A DNA stretch of 64,000 bases from positions 248,001 to 312,000 of the forward strand of contig DASSNU010000020.1 of NCBI GenBank assembly GCA_035701265.1. The letters run 5' to 3'. The position numbers and the translations under genes are program-made. Below the pieces are notes generated by a model. It ran no database searches. It was not told the origin of the DNA and saw nothing but the letters and a program-made list of their open reading frames with translations. Numbering within the stretch: position 1 is the first letter of the stretch; each line of letters opens with the position of its first letter. Source of the DNA: DASSNU01 sp035701265. GTDB lineage: Bacteria > Gemmatimonadota > Gemmatimonadetes > Gemmatimonadales > Gemmatimonadaceae. Shown in pieces: positions 34,926-43,036 of this stretch.

Positions 34926-35690
34926 TCATCGTGTGAGTGCCACGATGGTACCGGTGAGGGCCAGTCCGAGACCCGCCACCCGAGCAATGGTGTTCCAGTT
35001 CGTACCGCGTCTCTGCTCGATCTGAATCACGTCGCCAGCGCGCAGGTCGAGCTTGTCGAGCGTGCTCCCTGCAGCCACCGCAGTCCGGAACGCTTCCGGC
35101 GCCACGATCCGCTCCGTACCGCGCTGCACGAAGGAGCGTCCCATGTCTGCGTCCTTGTCCGGACCCCCCGCATACATGAGCGCGTCGCTGAGCAGGACAT
35201 CCGCCGGGAGGGCATAGAACCCGGGCCGCCCCACCGAGCCGCTGATCTGGACGCGAACGAGCGGCGTGACTTCCACCACCTGAGGATCACGGACGTACTG
35301 GCTGAGCTGCTTGGTGAGGTGGTCCTTGAGCTCCGAGCGAAGCACCCCGGCCACCGGAATGGGTGGCAGTCCGGGGATCTCCAGCATGCGCCCCGCGCGG
35401 ACAACCACCGTGTCGGACAACCCCTGAATACCGCGCACCTGGAGCAGCAGCCGATCGCCCACCTGCAGATCACCCTCGCTCAGTCTCCGCTGGATGGCTG
35501 CAGCACGATCCGGGTGGGCAGCGGCCTCCGCCTCCAGCTCTGCCCTGGTGGCGTAGTCGCCGGTCGCTGCCGCCACGGAATCGGTGGTCTGTGCGGCTGC
35601 AGTAGCGGGCGACCAGGCCCAGATGAGGAGCGCGCACAACACCGTAGCGCCCCAACCGCACCAGGCCGCGGAATTTTGCGATGAAATCAT
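34926..35690 (-). CDS. Wza-like polysaccharide export protein (Poly_export/SLBB)
   Basis: A 254-residue protein. The hydrophobic segment at about 16-30 and the Ala-rich end at ATAAAQ suggest a signal peptide, though without the usual N-terminal Lys/Arg. GDRLLLQVRGIQGLSDTVVV is the Poly_export domain. VEVTPLVRVQISGSVGRPGFYALP is an SLBB domain. A hydrophobic end (about 232-250) may insert in the membrane. It forms the outer-membrane or periplasmic channel that works with Wzc. It is shorter than Wza (about 380 residues) and has one clear SLBB. The ATG at 35690 is chosen; a further start at 35762 would add an unrelated tail. Confidence 0.83.
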   Translation of the reverse strand: MISSQNSAAWCGWGATVLCALLIWAWSPATAAAQTTDSVAAATGDYATRAELEAEAAAHPDRAAAIQRRLSEGDLQVGDRLLLQVRGIQGLSDTVVVRAGRMLEIPGLPPIPVAGVLRSELKDHLTKQLSQYVRDPQVVEVTPLVRVQISGSVGRPGFYALPADVLLSDALMYAGGPDKDADMGRSFVQRGTERIVAPEAFRTAVAAGSTLDKLDLRAGDVIQIEQRRGTNWNTIARVAGLGLALTGTIVALTR

Positions 35691-36271
35691 GCCCGGCCCG
35701 GATGCAGTACGCGTGCTAACGTCGCTGGCATGGTCTCGTGATGATAAAACGATACAGCACATGAACTTTCGCTTCTGGCGCCCTGTTCGATTTCTTGACG
35801 ATCGCTTTGACGTGTAGCGCCGGCGCGGCAAAGGCGTGGGCGGTTGCCCGCACTCGCACCGCGAGACCGCTCCGGTCGGAGGCGCGGCCCCAGCCGGCGC
35901 GGTGCCCAGGATAAGCAAGATCGGCGCCCCACATGGCCATCCGCGTGACAGTCGATGGCCGCGATCGTACAACGAGATGGGAGCTATTTGGCGGAGAAAC
36001 CGCGATCAAAATAGTGACAGTTCGGGACAGCCACGTAACGCCGGCGCATCGAAGATGTTGCGCCCCCGCTGCAACCCGGACCGGTGCTTCGGCGGGTCCA
36101 TCTGCCGTACTCTGTGAAGGCACAACGACTTACCGCAGATACGGCCCGCTGCATGAGTTCTGCATGGTCCCCACCGTGCGCATCGCGACGTTCCCCGATG
36201 CGCTCTGATGGCCGCGGGGCGATTGGTTCATCTCGCGCTCGCCCGGCTAATCCACACTGCCACCGGCACGC
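35691..36271. other. Divergent intergenic region between Wza-like gene and receiver/GGDEF-like gene
   Basis: About 580 bases with no supportable gene. Its composition is more mixed than in the flanking genes, with A+T-rich patches at 35740-35815 and 35990-36010. Promoters for both divergent genes must lie here. On the minus strand TAGCACG...CTGCA at 35718-35703 resembles a sigma-54 site with two mismatches but would place the RNA start at the ATG. Confidence 0.4.
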
Positions 36272-37228
36272 ATGTCCGACACCGATTCGCCGTCTCGACC
36301 GGCACTGGTCCTCCTTGTCAACGATCAGGAGTGGGCCGCGCGCTCGCTCGAGAGCGTTCTCGGTCCCAACGGCTACGCAGTGCTCCGTGCGTTCACCGGG
36401 CGGCAGGGGATCGACATGGCCCGCAGTACCCAGCCCGACCTGATCATCGTCGACGTCCACCTCCCCGACATGGCCGGTGTAGCGGTGTGCGAGGCGCTGC
36501 GATCGCCCGCGCGCACCGGAGCCACGACGCCGGTGATCATGACCTCCTCCGGCGCGGCGGACCGCACCGAGCGGATCGCGGCGTATCAGGCTGGCGTCTG
36601 GGAGCTGTTCGGCTATCCGCTGGATGTGGAGGTGCTTCTCGCCAAGATGGCCACGTTCGTCCGCGCGAAGCGGGAGTCGGATGCGCTCCGCGATGAATGC
36701 CTGCTCGACGGACTGACCGGCCTGTACAACATGCGCGGACTGGCGCGCCGAGCGCGCGAGATCGGCGCGCAAGCGCAACGTACGCACAGTGCGCTCTCGT
36801 GCGTGGCGCTCTCGCCGGAGCCGGAAGCCGTCGACGGCCAGCGCGATCTGGACGATGACAGCGCGGCGGCGCTCGCGGCGCAATTGGCCGCGCTGATGCG
36901 TCAGAGCAGCCGTTCGTCGGATGCGGTGGGACGCATGGGACAATCCGAGTTCGCGATCATCGCTCCCGCCACCACCGCCGAGGGTGCGCTGCGCATGGTG
37001 GAGCGACTGCGAAATCGCGTGGAGGCCGGATCGTTCACCATCGGCGGTCTGGAGCGTCGGCTGCGCCTGCGCGCCGGCTACTGCGCCGTGGCGGACTTCG
37101 CCGATTCCTCGGTGGATGGCGAGGAGATCTTGCTCCGGGCGACGGTGGCGCTGCACCATGCGCCCACCGACACGCCCGACTCACGCGTGCGCGCGTTCGA
37201 CGCCGTCGCCGTCCGGCCGCTGAGCTAA
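36272..37228 (+). CDS. Receiver plus degenerate GGDEF domain protein
   Basis: A 318-residue protein. Residues 11-130 form a receiver-like domain with the acceptor Asp61 in LIIVDVHLPDM. The N-terminal acidic pair is VNDQ (Asn-Asp) and the conserved Lys near the end is missing (GYPLD). Residues 143-318 resemble a GGDEF domain, opening DGLTGLYNMRGL. The signature GG(D/E)EF is GQSEF at 223-227, which should abolish diguanylate cyclase activity. Such degenerate domains can bind GTP or c-di-GMP or act in protein contacts. With two c-di-GMP riboswitches in the locus and wzc as the next gene, a regulatory role in EPS is likely but unproven. Confidence 0.78.
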   Translation: MSDTDSPSRPALVLLVNDQEWAARSLESVLGPNGYAVLRAFTGRQGIDMARSTQPDLIIVDVHLPDMAGVAVCEALRSPARTGATTPVIMTSSGAADRTERIAAYQAGVWELFGYPLDVEVLLAKMATFVRAKRESDALRDECLLDGLTGLYNMRGLARRAREIGAQAQRTHSALSCVALSPEPEAVDGQRDLDDDSAAALAAQLAALMRQSSRSSDAVGRMGQSEFAIIAPATTAEGALRMVERLRNRVEAGSFTIGGLERRLRLRAGYCAVADFADSSVDGEEILLRATVALHHAPTDTPDSRVRAFDAVAVRPLS

Positions 37229-37260
37229 CGCTCGCGACCGCCGCGCACCACCCCGCACCC

Positions 37261-37305
37261 AAAGAGACCGCCGCGCATCCTCCCGGGATGCGCGGCGGTC
37301 TCTTT
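37261..37305. terminator. Strong bidirectional rho-independent terminator
   Basis: A perfect 20-base-pair stem (37261-37280 with 37286-37305) and five-base loop. The stem begins AAAGAGA and ends TCTCTTTT, so both strands have a T run. It serves the plus-strand receiver gene and the minus-strand wzc gene. Confidence 0.95.
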
Positions 37306-37374
37306 TCGAACCTCACTCGTTACGCACCGCGCGGCGGTGGCCGGCGCGCCGGAATCGCCCGGCGCGCAGGACAC

Positions 37375-39801
37375 TCACGGTGTGCGCGTGAGCTCCCCCA
37401 CGCCGGAGCCGATGCGCGGGGAGTCCTCGTCTGCCGAGGTGTATCCGTACAGGTACGAGTAATACCGGTACACGCCCTCGGCGCGCACGTCGTTGAGCAC
37501 GGCGCCCACCACACGCACCGGGAGCCGGTCGACGAGCTGCAGCTTGCTGTCGGCCATCTTCCGATCGCTCACACCGGTGCGGAAGACGAGCATCATGTTC
37601 TTCGTCGCCGTGCCGAGGAGGAAAGGATCGACGCCGGCGCCGAGCGGCGGACTGTCGACGATGATCGTGTCGTAGCGCGTCCTGAGCAGGTCGAGCAACT
37701 GCACCAACGCCTCGGACACGAGCAGCTCGGGGCCGCTGTGACGACGCGTGCCGCATGGAATGACGGTCAGGTTCTGGTACGTCGTCTCGCGCAGCACGAC
37801 GTCCAGCGGAACTTCACCGCTCAGGTGATCGGTGAGTCCGGGACGGCGATTCAGTCCGAACATCGCGTGCAGCTCGCCGCGACGTGTGTCGCCGTCCACC
37901 AGCAGTGTGCGGTACCCGGCCTCGGCGAAGGAGAGCGCCAGGTTGGCCGAGATCATGGACTTTCCGTCACCGGCGCCCGGACTGGAGATGGTGAGCGTGA
38001 TCGGGCCCACGCCGGCGAAGGCGTGCGTCACGTTGAGACGAATCGTGCGGAACGCCTCGATCACCTGTGCCGCCTCCTCCGGATCCGTCTCTCCGTTGCG
38101 GCGGCTGCGAATGGTGGGCACCGCGCCGAGTACCGCGAGCCCCAGCTCACCGGTGACCTGCTCCGGGTAGCGGACGCGCGGGTCCATGTGATCGAGCAGG
38201 ATCGCGAGTCCCACCCCGCCGGCCAGGCTTGCCATGATCGCCATGACGAGGAGCCGCCACGTCTGATTGAGATTGCTCGGCATACGCGGCGGGACCGCCG
38301 GATCCACCACCTGCACGTCGGAGGTGGTGCTCAGCTTCGCAAGCAACGCCTGATTGTAACGGCTGCGCGCGTCCAGGTACTGTTGCTCGAGCAGATTGCG
38401 GTCGCGCTCGAGCTGTCGCTCACGCGTGGAGCGCGCGGGAATCTGGCGGAGTTCCTGGTCGGTTTCCGCCACTTGACTCTGGAGCAGATTCACCCGGGAG
38501 CGGAGCTGCGCGGCCGTCTGTTCCGCCACCTGCGGGAGCGTCTCCGACTGGAGGCGGTGCAGGTCGCGCTGCAGCGTCTGTACCGCCGGATGCTGCGGCG
38601 TGTAGATCAAGAGCAGCCGGCGGAGCGAATCCTGCGCCGTCGCGATCTGGTCGAGAACGGGCATCAGCTCGGTGTTCTGGGCCGAAGGCACCAACCGGAA
38701 CGCATCTATCGGCGTGGTCTGTCCGGCGCGCGCCTGCTGCGCCAGCTTCTCCAGTTGCGACGCATCCTGGCTCAGCGTGCCCGCCTGCTGCTTCATGGCG
38801 AAGTACTCTCCCATCACGGACCCGGTGGTGGTCGGGAGCCCCGCCGGCACCGGGGTCTGATCGCGCGTGGGAAGCGTGATGATCTGCGTCAGGTACTGCT
38901 GATACTCCTGCTCCTTGGCGTGCAGCTGTGCCTCGGCCTGCGAGACTTGCTTCTGCAGCGCCGTCATCTGCGTGTCGAACTGCGCCGTCTTGAGCTCCAG
39001 CGACTTGCGCTCGAAGGCGCGCAAGAGCGCGTTGAGGTTGGACGCGGCGAGTTGTGGATCGAGCGCCGTGAGCCGTAGCTGCAGCGTGTTGCTCCCGCGC
39101 GGGGGCGGCGCGACCTGGAGCCAGTCCTTGAGCGCCGACGTCGCCCGGTCGGGCGGGATGATCTGGAAGGCGATCTGTCCGCCAGCCGGCAGCACGGACG
39201 GGGAAGGGACCCACTGCCATCCGAGCGGGCGCCCAATGGTGTCGCCCACCTGCCCGCGGTCCACCACCGTGCCGTCGTCGGTCGCGAGCGTGAACGTGTC
39301 CCCGCCGGGCGCGACACGCAGCACGAAGCTCCCCGTGGCCATCCCGGGCGTTGGCGTGAAGCTGTCGAACGTGGACGAATCGACGTGCGAGTTGGGAATG
39401 ATGTACAGGTGCCGCTCGTGCACGATCTGGTCGATCATGGCACGACTGGTGAGCAGCATGACCCAGTCCCCGATCTCGAGGGGATCCTCGTACTCGATAG
39501 GCCCGCTGCGCTGTGCGCGCTGGTCGGCGGTGATCATGACCGCCGCGCTCGCCGTGAACTCCGGCGTGTAGAAGCGCATGAGGATGATCCCCACCGCCGT
39601 ACCGATGGCGGTCAACACCAGGATCAGCCACTTGTAGCGCTTGACGGCGGCGATGTAGCGGGCCCAGTGAACGCCCTTGTCGCTTCCCTCGGTGGACGCC
39701 AACCCAGGCCATTCCTGCGCCACAGCGGGCGCGGCCGGAGCGGCTGGCCGGTCGACCGCAGTGTCTGCGTTGAGCTTGGCTGGTGTGAGGTGGCCTGACA
39801 T
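37375..39801 (-). CDS. wzc: Wzc-like polysaccharide co-polymerase and tyrosine autokinase
   Basis: An 808-residue fusion of a Wzz-type chain-length domain and a bacterial tyrosine kinase. Helix 1 lies at about 54-76. A long periplasmic coiled-coil region with many Gln/Glu-rich repeats follows, then helix 2 at about 508-530. The cytosolic kinase has SSPGAGDGKSMISANLA (Walker A), LLVDGDTRRGEL (Walker A') and IIVDSPPLG (Walker B). The tail YRYYSYLYGYTSADED is the tyrosine cluster for autophosphorylation. Wzc controls EPS chain length and couples to the Wza-like channel. ATG 39801 lacks a clear ribosome binding site. A sigma-54 promoter lies about 125 bases upstream. Confidence 0.93.
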   Translation of the reverse strand: MSGHLTPAKLNADTAVDRPAAPAAPAVAQEWPGLASTEGSDKGVHWARYIAAVKRYKWLILVLTAIGTAVGIILMRFYTPEFTASAAVMITADQRAQRSGPIEYEDPLEIGDWVMLLTSRAMIDQIVHERHLYIIPNSHVDSSTFDSFTPTPGMATGSFVLRVAPGGDTFTLATDDGTVVDRGQVGDTIGRPLGWQWVPSPSVLPAGGQIAFQIIPPDRATSALKDWLQVAPPPRGSNTLQLRLTALDPQLAASNLNALLRAFERKSLELKTAQFDTQMTALQKQVSQAEAQLHAKEQEYQQYLTQIITLPTRDQTPVPAGLPTTTGSVMGEYFAMKQQAGTLSQDASQLEKLAQQARAGQTTPIDAFRLVPSAQNTELMPVLDQIATAQDSLRRLLLIYTPQHPAVQTLQRDLHRLQSETLPQVAEQTAAQLRSRVNLLQSQVAETDQELRQIPARSTRERQLERDRNLLEQQYLDARSRYNQALLAKLSTTSDVQVVDPAVPPRMPSNLNQTWRLLVMAIMASLAGGVGLAILLDHMDPRVRYPEQVTGELGLAVLGAVPTIRSRRNGETDPEEAAQVIEAFRTIRLNVTHAFAGVGPITLTISSPGAGDGKSMISANLALSFAEAGYRTLLVDGDTRRGELHAMFGLNRRPGLTDHLSGEVPLDVVLRETTYQNLTVIPCGTRRHSGPELLVSEALVQLLDLLRTRYDTIIVDSPPLGAGVDPFLLGTATKNMMLVFRTGVSDRKMADSKLQLVDRLPVRVVGAVLNDVRAEGVYRYYSYLYGYTSADEDSPRIGSGVGELTRTP

Positions 39802-39924
39802 ATGGGTAAGTCGGTCTCGTTGCCTGAGGTACGGGAACCAGCCCTCGAAAGATGAGGACAGGTCCGGGTGCGCGAAAGCCGGCGACTTCCGGATGTGGCG
39901 CAGTGGTATGGGCCGTCGTCTCTA

Positions 39925-39940
39925 TGCAATAATGGGCCCA
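39925..39940 (-). promoter_or_regulatory. Sigma-54 (RpoN) promoter for wzc
   Basis: Read on the minus strand the bases are TGGGCCCATTATTGCA. The GG (-24) and GC (-12) are exactly ten bases apart and the -12 half is the consensus TTGCA; the -24 half is TGG followed by GCC. Transcription would start near 39914, giving a leader of about 113 bases before wzc. A sigma-54-dependent activator is encoded next door. Confidence 0.6.
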
Positions 39941-40001
39941 TGACGAGGTCCCCAAATCGCTGGAGCAGCGCAGCACTTTGCCGCACCCGCGCCAGGTTTC
40001 T

Positions 40002-40017
40002 CCCCGCAATTGCGGGG
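40002..40017. promoter_or_regulatory. Perfect 16-base palindrome, candidate enhancer site for the sigma-54 activator
   Basis: CCCCGCAATTGCGGGG is fully symmetric. Its centre is about 95 bases upstream of the predicted wzc transcription start, the usual distance for NtrC-family enhancer sites. It is also about 225 bases before the activator gene, allowing autoregulation. Confidence 0.5.
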
Positions 40018-40233
40018 GAGTGTTGAGCCGGACCGACAGATTCCCCGGACCCATCGCTGGCAACTGTTGTGACAGTGCAACGTTCGTTCTTGACAGCCGC
40101 AACATGTGGTGCTAGAGAACAGTGGCCCGTCTCCGGGCGGAGATCCGGGTGGTGGGGCACTGCTGGCGAGCCACGGCTACCGGGGCGTCCTGCACACGAG
40201 GGCGCCTCCCCCGCTACCTAGGAGATCGACTGG

Positions 40234-41754
40234 ATGTTCACACCCTCCGCCGTCGACAGCCCGGACCCGTCCGCGCTCACGCCGGTCACACGCGATCCGC
40301 TGTCCATCCCGCCCGACGTCAAGTCGAGCATTCGCGTGTTGCTGGTCGACGACGATCGCACGCTGCGCGAAGGGTGCGCGAGCGTACTCCAACTCGAAGG
40401 TTTCAGCGTCACCTCCACGGGGCGCGGCGACGAAGCGCTCGACCTCGTGCGTCGCCGCAAGTTCGACATCATCCTCGTGGATCTGTACATGACGCCGGTC
40501 TCGGGGATGGACATCCTGCGCGAGGCGCTGGAGGTGCACCGCGACACGATCGTCGTCGTCATGACGGGCAACCCGAGCGTGACGTCGAGCATCGAGGCGC
40601 TGCGCGTGGGCGCGTGGGACTACCTGCCCAAGCCGTTCTCCGCGACGCATCTGCAGGTGCTCATCGGCCGCGCATCGCACGCGGTGATGGTGGCGCGTGA
40701 AACGAACGACCTGCGACTGCAACTGGTCCAGCAGAGCGGCAACAGCGACAAGATCACGCTGCTCGGAATCGCGCCCGCGTTTCGCAAGGCCGTGGAGCTG
40801 GCGCGCAAGGTGGCGTCCACCGATGCGTCGGTCATGATCACCGGCGAGAGCGGGACGGGCAAGGAAGTCATCGCACAATTCATTCATCACCACAGCCGGC
40901 GGGCGAGCCGGCCGATGGTCCCGATCAATTGCGCCGCGCTCCCGGAGCCGCTGCTCGAGTCGGAGATGTTCGGGCACCGGAAGGGCGCGTTCACCGGCGC
41001 GGACCGCGACAAGCCCGGCCTCCTGGAGACGGCGAACGGCGGCACGCTCTTTCTGGATGAGCTGACCGAGATGTCGCACCCCATCCAGGCCAAGCTCCTG
41101 CGCGTGCTGCAGGATGGCGTGGTGCGCCGCGTGGGGAGCGAGCAGCAGGACGCCATCGTGGACATCCGCTTCATCTCGGCCACCAACCGCGATCCGCAGG
41201 AGGCGGTGAACGGGGGCATCCTGCGCGAGGATCTCTTCTACCGATTGCGTGTGGTGCCCATCAAGCTGCCACCTCTGCGCCAGCGGTTGGAAGACATCCC
41301 GCTCCTCGCGAATCACTTCCTGTCGCACTACTGGGAGCGGCATCGCGTGGCGACCGACGCGCAACCCAAGCTGACCGACGACGCGATGGATTTCCTCCGG
41401 TCGCGTCCATGGCGCGGCAACGTGCGTGAGCTGCAGAACGTGATCGAGCACGTGGCCGTGCTCTCCGAGGCGGGGCAGCCGATCAAGCCGGAGGACATTC
41501 CGGTGTACGACGAAGCACCGCCGCGCGCCGCGGGGAGCTCCCTCACCGCCGGCCTGCTCGAGGAGCCGTACCATCCGGCCAAGGACCGGCTACTGGCGCA
41601 GTTCGAGAAGGAATATCTGAGCCGCCTGGTCGTTCGTGCGGGTGGGAACATGTCCAAGGCGGCGCGGCTGGCGAACATCGACCGTACCACGCTGTACCGG
41701 CTGATGGAGAAGCACAACGTCCGGCGCGCGGAGTTCGACGGAGGCAGCGAGTGA
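40234..41754 (+). CDS. Sigma-54-dependent response regulator (NtrC family)
   Basis: A 506-residue activator. The receiver domain (about 33-150) has VLLVDDD, the acceptor Asp83 in ILVDLYMTPVS and the conserved Lys in LPKPFS. The AAA+ domain has GESGTGKEVIAQFIHHHSRR (Walker A), the sigma-54 contact loop GAFTGAD and LFLDELTEM (Walker B). A Fis-type helix-turn-helix (SKAARLANIDRTTLYRLMEK) ends the protein. It drives open-complex formation by RpoN polymerase when phosphorylated. The histidine kinase gene follows after 13 bases. Its position next to wzc and the sigma-54 site makes wzc the first candidate target. Confidence 0.94.
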   Translation: MFTPSAVDSPDPSALTPVTRDPLSIPPDVKSSIRVLLVDDDRTLREGCASVLQLEGFSVTSTGRGDEALDLVRRRKFDIILVDLYMTPVSGMDILREALEVHRDTIVVVMTGNPSVTSSIEALRVGAWDYLPKPFSATHLQVLIGRASHAVMVARETNDLRLQLVQQSGNSDKITLLGIAPAFRKAVELARKVASTDASVMITGESGTGKEVIAQFIHHHSRRASRPMVPINCAALPEPLLESEMFGHRKGAFTGADRDKPGLLETANGGTLFLDELTEMSHPIQAKLLRVLQDGVVRRVGSEQQDAIVDIRFISATNRDPQEAVNGGILREDLFYRLRVVPIKLPPLRQRLEDIPLLANHFLSHYWERHRVATDAQPKLTDDAMDFLRSRPWRGNVRELQNVIEHVAVLSEAGQPIKPEDIPVYDEAPPRAAGSSLTAGLLEEPYHPAKDRLLAQFEKEYLSRLVVRAGGNMSKAARLANIDRTTLYRLMEKHNVRRAEFDGGSE

Positions 41755-41767
41755 GGCGGAGCGGCGC

Positions 41768-42955
41768 GTGACGCGCCCCGCACTCTCACTCCCGGAGGCG
41801 CAGCAGCGCAGTCGGGAGGACGCTCTCGCATCGCCAGCGCCGCCACCTGCAGTCGCGCTCCCCCGCATGGCGGCGTGGGACGTGCACGCGGCGCAGCGCG
41901 CGGACGTTCCGCCGTCGCTGCTCGACGCACTGCGCGCGGCGGCACTCGCTGCCTACGCGGAGTGGGGCGCCGAGCCGGAGAATACGGACAGCCCCGATGT
42001 CGCGGAGCAGTTCGACGCCGTCCTGGCGGCGGTGTGGACGGCGCTCACCGAGCACGCGCCGTGTCCAGTGCGTCTCCCGCCGGGATCGCCGGCGCGCGTG
42101 CTGCTCGATCGCGCTCGCAGCGCGTTCCTGGCGCGCATGGAATCGCTGCCCGCGCCTCCGGATGGCGGCGCGCTGCTGCGAGTGCTGCGGTCGCTCGAAC
42201 GCGTGGCGACGGAGCTCGATCGCGATCCGGCGCACCGCTTCGCCGGACGACTGGAGGGTCCGCAGGGACTCGAGCTGCTGGTGGAAGTCGCGCACGATCT
42301 CCGCTCGCCGCTGGCATCGGTGCTCTTCCTGGCGGAAACGCTGCGCAAGGGGCAGAGCGGCCCGGTGTCTCCGGTGCAGGAGCGGCAACTCGGCTTGATC
42401 TACAGCGCGGCGTTCGGACTGAGCGCGCTGGCGAGCGATGTCATCGAGCTCGCCCGCGGCGGCGACCGGCTGGTGGAGCGCAACCCGGTGCCGTTCGCCG
42501 TGTCGAGCATCCTGCGCGCGGTGCACGACATCGTGCAGCCGATGGCGGAAGAGAAGGGAATCACCGTGCGGCTGAGCGGTCCCGATGCGGATTTCCGCAT
42601 CGGGCATCCCGCCGCGCTGCACCGCGTGCTGCTCAATCTCACCACCAACGCGCTGAAGTTTACCGCGGAGGGGTTCGTCGAGGTGACGGGGGAGCAGGTC
42701 TCGCGGACGCGCGTGCAGTTCGCCGTGCGCGACACCGGACGCGGCATTCCGCCGGACGTGATCGCGTCGCTCTTCGAAACCTTTCGCCGGCGCGCCAAGC
42801 CAGGGGACTACGCATTCTCGAGCGCCGGGCTGGGGCTCGTGATCTGCCGCAAACTCGTGGCCGCGATGGGCGGTGAGCTGGCGGTGGAGACGGCGCCGGA
42901 TTACGGCACGCGCTTCCACTTCGTGCTCGACCTGCCGCTCACGTCGCGCGTCTGA
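41768..42955 (+). CDS. Soluble histidine kinase paired with the sigma-54 regulator
   Basis: A 395-residue kinase from a GTG. No membrane helix is visible. The first 160 residues are Ala/Arg-rich and match no domain I recognise. The dimerisation domain has EVAHDLRSPLASVLFLAETL with the phospho-His. The ATPase domain has NLTTNALKF (N box), DTGRGIPPD (G1), SSAGLGLVICRKLV (G2) and TRFHFVLDLP. It would phosphorylate the regulator encoded 13 bases upstream. The cytosolic signal is unknown. Confidence 0.9.
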   Translation: MTRPALSLPEAQQRSREDALASPAPPPAVALPRMAAWDVHAAQRADVPPSLLDALRAAALAAYAEWGAEPENTDSPDVAEQFDAVLAAVWTALTEHAPCPVRLPPGSPARVLLDRARSAFLARMESLPAPPDGGALLRVLRSLERVATELDRDPAHRFAGRLEGPQGLELLVEVAHDLRSPLASVLFLAETLRKGQSGPVSPVQERQLGLIYSAAFGLSALASDVIELARGGDRLVERNPVPFAVSSILRAVHDIVQPMAEEKGITVRLSGPDADFRIGHPAALHRVLLNLTTNALKFTAEGFVEVTGEQVSRTRVQFAVRDTGRGIPPDVIASLFETFRRRAKPGDYAFSSAGLGLVICRKLVAAMGGELAVETAPDYGTRFHFVLDLPLTSRV

Positions 42956-42960
42956 TCACC

Positions 42961-42978
42961 GCGCGTCCGCCGACGCGC
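42961..42978 (+). terminator. Short hairpin after kinase gene
   Basis: GCGCGTC-CGCC-GACGCGC forms a seven-base-pair stem a few bases after the kinase stop, in the 81-base gap between convergent genes. There is no T run, so it is a weak terminator candidate. Confidence 0.4.
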
Positions 42979-43036
42979 ATGTTCGCGCGAGCGTACGGTG
43001 CGCTGCGATCGCGTGGCGCCGCTGGTCGTGTCGGCG

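Larger units (their letters stand above)
39802..40233. other. Regulatory region between wzc and the sigma-54 activator
   Basis: A 430-base divergent intergenic region. It contains the sigma-54 site at 39925-39940 and the palindrome at 40002-40017 described separately. CTGGCAACTGTTGTGACAG at about 40050-40070 is another short symmetric-looking patch. No gene is supported. Confidence 0.5.

Noticed and set aside
35703..35718. Sigma-54-like sequence upstream of the Wza-like gene (TAGCACG...CTGCA, minus strand)
   Set aside because: It has a mismatch in the invariant -24 GG and one in the -12 half, and would place the RNA start at the ATG.
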